From Azospirillum isscasi (GTDB taxonomy: Bacteria; Pseudomonadota; Alphaproteobacteria; Azospirillales; Azospirillaceae): a stretch of 42,015 nt of DNA. The first letter of the stretch is position 1. Every line of letters starts with the position of its first letter. The notes beneath the pieces were generated by a model that saw nothing but the letters and a program-made list of their open reading frames with translations, ran no database searches and was not told the DNA's origin. A program made the translations under genes and the position numbers. Shown one piece after another: positions 38,825 to 42,015 of the stretch. The stretch spans positions 1 to 42,015 of the forward strand of contig NZ_JAUJFI010000032.1 in the NCBI RefSeq assembly GCF_030849505.1, given 5' to 3'.

Positions 38825-40468
38825 TTACAGGGCCGCCGCGCGGGTGGTGCCTTTCTTCACGGCGTACATGGCCTGGTCGGCGTGCGCGATCAACTGCTGG
38901 GCATCGCACCCGTCCTGCGGATAGACCGCGACGCCGATCGACAGGGCCAGCGGCAGCCGCAGCCCGTCGATCAGGATGGGCTCCGCCAGCGCCGCCCGGC
39001 ACTTGTCGGCGACGGTTTCCGCCCCGGCGCGGGTCACGTCCACCTCCAGGATGATGGCGAACTCGTCGCCGCCGATGCGGGCGATCAGGTCGGACTTGCG
39101 CAGCAGGCCGGACAGGCGGCGCGCCACCACGCGCAGCACCTCGTCGCCCTGGCTGTGGCCGTGGGTGTCGTTGATCGGCTTGAAGCCGTCCAGATCGATG
39201 TAGAGCAGGGCGAACAGGGTGCCGCCGCGCGCCGCGCGGTCGATGGCCTGTTGCAGCCGCTCGTGGAACATGGCGCGGTTCGGCAGGCCGGTCAGAGGGT
39301 CGTGGTGGGCCATATGGGCCATGCGCGCCTCGCTCGCCCGAAGCGCCGCCTCCTGCTCCCGCAGCTTGCCCAGCAGATAGTTGAAGCCCTGCGCCAGCTC
39401 CCCGACCTCGTCCATGCGGTGGACCGGCAGGGGCGCCAGCTCCACATGCCCGTCGGCCATCTGGTGCATCCGCCGCGCCGCGTCGGTCAGCGGGCGGAAG
39501 AAGCGGCGCATGCCGATGAAGAGCACCGTCGTGGCGACTGTGGCGATCAGCAGGCTGTTGGAGGCGATGAAGGTCCGGAGATCCCGCACCCCTTCGAACG
39601 CTTCCGCCGTGGGCAGCCGGGCGACCAGGAACCAGCCCGGCGTCGGAACCGTCACCATGGCCGACAGCTCCTCGACCCCCGCCGCGTTCACGGTGACGCC
39701 GGTGCCCCGGTAGCCGGCCATGGCCCGGTCGTGCAGCGGATTCACCCCGTCCGGCGGGGTGGCGGTCAGGATCATCTCGTGGTCGCTGGCCGACACGAAC
39801 AGCCGGTCACGGGGGGAAACCAGCAGGAAGCCGCCGCTGCGCCCGATGCGGTTTCCCTGGACCAGATTGAGGAAGCCGGGCGACGACAGGGCGGTGGCCC
39901 CGGCCAGGACCGCGGCCGGCGTTCCGGCGGAATCGGTGACGGCCATCGCCATGACCACCATCGGTTCCCCGTCGATGGCGGCGCGGGTGGGCCGCCCGAT
40001 CACCGGCCCACGGGTTTCCAGCGCCGCCCGGAGCCAGTCGCGGTCCGAAACGTCGAAACCCGGCGACCGGGCCCGTTCCGGATGTTCGGCGACGATCCCG
40101 CGGCCGTCCGGACGGACGAGGATCATCCCGCGCGAAAACAGGGGCGCGATCTCCTGGTGCTTCCTCAGCCAGTCCTGCAGCGCCGCGGGATCGTCGAGCG
40201 TCGCCGGCGGAAGACTGCCGGCGGCGTGGCGCAGGAGATCGAGCCGCGCCTTGATCTTTTCGTCAATATCGTGGGCGACGTAGGAAGCAATCGAAAGTTG
40301 CTGGGCTGACGTCAGCTCGTTGATCTTGTCCTCCAGGAAGGATGACAGGACCCAAATGCGCACGCAGGCGCCAATCAAGACCAGGGCTAGTCCAAACAGC
40401 ATAAGACGGACGATAACACTGCGGCTCTGCCGACGCAGTTCATCAGCCACGGCGACGAGCATCCGCAA
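38825..40468 (-). CDS. membrane diguanylate cyclase with periplasmic Cache-like sensor
   Basis: 547 aa. N-terminal helix (VRLMLFGLALVLIGACVRIW), a periplasmic dCache-like domain of about 250 residues (SLPPATLDDPAALQDWLRKH to TPGWFLVARLPTAEAF; the block VSDRDWLRAALETRGPVIG is typical), a second membrane helix (SNSLLIATVATTVLFIGM), a HAMP-like segment, and a C-terminal GGDEF domain. The active-site motif is intact (RIGGDEFAIIL), with DPLTGLPNR before and LSIGVAVYP after. It should make c-di-GMP in response to an external ligand. No EAL domain. TTG 40468 stands 8 bp behind GGAGG, a better spacing than ATG 40462. Confidence 0.93.
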   Translation of the reverse strand: MRMLVAVADELRRQSRSVIVRLMLFGLALVLIGACVRIWVLSSFLEDKINELTSAQQLSIASYVAHDIDEKIKARLDLLRHAAGSLPPATLDDPAALQDWLRKHQEIAPLFSRGMILVRPDGRGIVAEHPERARSPGFDVSDRDWLRAALETRGPVIGRPTRAAIDGEPMVVMAMAVTDSAGTPAAVLAGATALSSPGFLNLVQGNRIGRSGGFLLVSPRDRLFVSASDHEMILTATPPDGVNPLHDRAMAGYRGTGVTVNAAGVEELSAMVTVPTPGWFLVARLPTAEAFEGVRDLRTFIASNSLLIATVATTVLFIGMRRFFRPLTDAARRMHQMADGHVELAPLPVHRMDEVGELAQGFNYLLGKLREQEAALRASEARMAHMAHHDPLTGLPNRAMFHERLQQAIDRAARGGTLFALLYIDLDGFKPINDTHGHSQGDEVLRVVARRLSGLLRKSDLIARIGGDEFAIILEVDVTRAGAETVADKCRAALAEPILIDGLRLPLALSIGVAVYPQDGCDAQQLIAHADQAMYAVKKGTTRAAAL

Positions 40469-40777
40469 GCTCTACTCCTCCAAGAAACCGCTGTCTTTAT
40501 TTCCCAGATGGATAGGCTCCGTGCCCACCGTGGGCCGAAGATAAACGATGGCTGTCCCGTCCGGAAGATGCAAAGGACGCCGCCGTTCCGTCGAAAGATC
40601 CGGAACTGATTGAAAAGATGAAATATTTCCACCGTTGGGTGACGAAATTCCTGGACGCTCGCGTGTCCGCTGAATTGACGGCGGCGCCCTGCGCTTCTAG
40701 AAGGGAGCCTGAGCGGCGTCCAGGTTGCCGCCGGTCTCTCCGCCCCTTCGCCCCCTTTCCCGATCCGGAGCGCCGTC
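40469..40777. other. divergent promoter region without a gene
   Basis: This separates the diguanylate cyclase from the rightward glycosyltransferase-like gene. It has an AT-richer patch with the perfect palindrome GAAATATTTC (40620-40629), a possible operator or promoter element. I see no coding frame. Confidence 0.5.
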
Positions 40778-42015
40778 ATGCCGATCGACTCCAGCCACGC
40801 CTCCAGCCTCCTTGCAGCGGTTGCGGCGCGCCTGTGCGGGCCCGCGGGCACCGGGGAGGATCTGAAGGCCATCACCGAAGCTTGCGAACAGGCACGGGCC
40901 GCCGGGCTGGGCGCCGACCCGGCGCTGGTGGCCGCGCTGGAGGCGGCGGCGGCCGGGGCCGACCCGATCCTTCGGGAATCCGCGCTGGCCCACGTCTCCG
41001 GCGACCTGCGGCGCTTCGCCCGCATCCTGGACATGGTGGAAAACGTGCTGGATCTGGCGCCGCTGGACGGCATCAACCAGATCTACTGGTCCATGCAGCG
41101 CCAGTTGTTCCTGACGCGCATGGACGCGGCGACCATGCCGGACTTCTTCACCGCCCGCCTCTTCCCCTTCTACGAACGCTTCCTGGGCGAGGCGGCGCGG
41201 CGCCTCGGCCTGCGCCCCGCACCGCGGCCCGCCGGGGCGCCGGACACCGGGCGGGTGGTGATGGTCACGAACCAGCTCCTGTCGGCCTATCACCAGCCCT
41301 CGCGTGACCTGCTGCGGCAGGCGGCGCTGCTGCAGGGCGGCGCCGGGCGGGAGGTGCTGATCCTCAACACCAACATGATGCCGGACCGCTACCACAGCCC
41401 CTTCGTGCCGCCCTTCGCCGCGGCCATCGAGGCGCAGTTGAACGGGGAACAGCGCATCGCCTTCGAGGACCAGAGCTTCCGCCTGCTCTCCTCGGTCGAG
41501 CCGGGGCTGGCGGCGGGCAAGCTGAAGGGCTTCCTGGAGGCGGTGGAGGCGTTCGATCCGGACGTGGTGATCGGCTTCGGCGGTTCGGTGCTGCTGGCCG
41601 ACCTGCTGGGGGCGGCGCGCCCGCTGCTCTGCATCCCGACGACCACGGGCACGCCGGTTTCGCTGGCGGACATCGCGCTGGACTTCGGCGGCACCACGCC
41701 GCCTCCGGAAGGGGGGCGTTTCGCCCGCGCGTGGCGGCCTTTCCGCCTGGGGCTGTCGCTGCGCCGGGACGAGGGCGCGCCACCCGCCTCCCCCGCGGAT
41801 TTCGGCATTCCCGGCGACGCCTTCCCCTGCGTGGTGATCGGCAACCGGCTGGACGCGGAGGTCGGGGCGGAGTTCCTGGCCCTCCTGGAGCGGCTGCTCG
41901 ACGCCGCCCCGCGCGCGGTGGTGCTGTTCGCCGGGGACGCCGGGGCGCTGCCCGGACGGCTCGCCGCCTCCCGCCACGCCGGACGGCTGCGCAGCCTGGG
42001 CTGGGTGGAGCGGAT
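40778..42015 (+). CDS. glycosyltransferase-like (GT-B type) protein, 3' end outside window
   Basis: 412 codons are visible with no stop before the window ends. ATG 40778 follows CGGAG at 7 bp. The N-terminal about 120 residues are helical (LLAAVAARLCGPAG to FPFYERFLGEAARRLGL). A first Rossmann-like domain starts at VVMVTNQLLSAYHQPSRDLL and includes FDPDVVIGFGGSVLLADLL. A hinge and start of a second domain follow (FPCVVIGNRLDAEVGAEFLA, RAVVLFAGDAGALP). This two-domain pattern resembles GT-B glycosyltransferases, but family and substrate cannot be named and the sugar-nucleotide-binding end is cut off. Confidence 0.6.
   Translation, partial: MPIDSSHASSLLAAVAARLCGPAGTGEDLKAITEACEQARAAGLGADPALVAALEAAAAGADPILRESALAHVSGDLRRFARILDMVENVLDLAPLDGINQIYWSMQRQLFLTRMDAATMPDFFTARLFPFYERFLGEAARRLGLRPAPRPAGAPDTGRVVMVTNQLLSAYHQPSRDLLRQAALLQGGAGREVLILNTNMMPDRYHSPFVPPFAAAIEAQLNGEQRIAFEDQSFRLLSSVEPGLAAGKLKGFLEAVEAFDPDVVIGFGGSVLLADLLGAARPLLCIPTTTGTPVSLADIALDFGGTTPPPEGGRFARAWRPFRLGLSLRRDEGAPPASPADFGIPGDAFPCVVIGNRLDAEVGAEFLALLERLLDAAPRAVVLFAGDAGALPGRLAASRHAGRLRSLGWVER

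Noticed and set aside
40387..41076. Minus-strand 229-codon frame opposite the glycosyltransferase-like gene and running into the diguanylate cyclase
   Set aside because: It is low-complexity Ser/Ala/Arg-rich and antisense to a better-supported gene.

Overview
The window is high-GC bacterial DNA, most probably a chromosome of an Azospirillum-like alphaproteobacterium (Rhodospirillales). The basis is codon use, the dnaN-recF-gyrB cluster without an adjacent dnaA, and the style of the flanking genes. This is inference from gene content, not a database match.

Two parts meet at about 28,428. The right part (28,430-42,015) is ordinary chromosome. On the minus strand it carries gyrB, recF, dnaN, an SRPBCC protein and an SDR-type epimerase. 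On the plus strand it carries a TPR lipoprotein-like or secreted protein, the ferrous iron uptake set feoA-feoB plus a tiny Cys-rich FeoB companion, and a glycosyltransferase-like gene cut by the window edge. A membrane diguanylate cyclase lies on the minus strand between the last two.

The left part (1-28,428) looks like one end of a large Tn7-like transposon. Its transposition operon reads leftward from the right end: tnsA, tnsB, tnsC, tniQ/tnsD, a 141-aa protein and a Lon-like AAA+ ATPase. Three copies of a TGTTGACA motif lie at the right end, which sits about 160 bp beyond the gyrB stop codon. No left end is visible, so it lies beyond position 1 or is lost. The machinery looks decayed: tnsB seems to lack its DNA-binding region and is out of frame, tniQ has a one-base frameshift in a G run, and tnsA appears to lack its catalytic lysine.

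The cargo is mainly a copper/silver resistance island: a CopA-type P1B ATPase, an RND efflux pump and its adaptor, a Spy-like periplasmic chaperone, DUF2933, CopZ, a DUF305 protein, cytochrome c, a beta-propeller protein and several small His-rich secreted proteins. Three CueR-type promoters (CCTTCC-N7-GGAAGG with an adjacent TTGACC -35) would switch on copA, the efflux operon and copZ, but no MerR-family regulator gene is present here. The outer-membrane factor of the efflux pump is only a remnant, fused in frame to the start of an isoprenylcysteine methyltransferase-like gene. A ba3-like cytochrome oxidase pair sits in the island; its subunit I has Tyr in place of two normally invariant His ligands of the binuclear centre. 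A stand-alone nuclease-like protein, an SRPBCC protein and an orphan VapB-type antitoxin complete the cargo. The left edge holds the end of an IS5-family insertion sequence next to a frameshifted DUF4236 gene.
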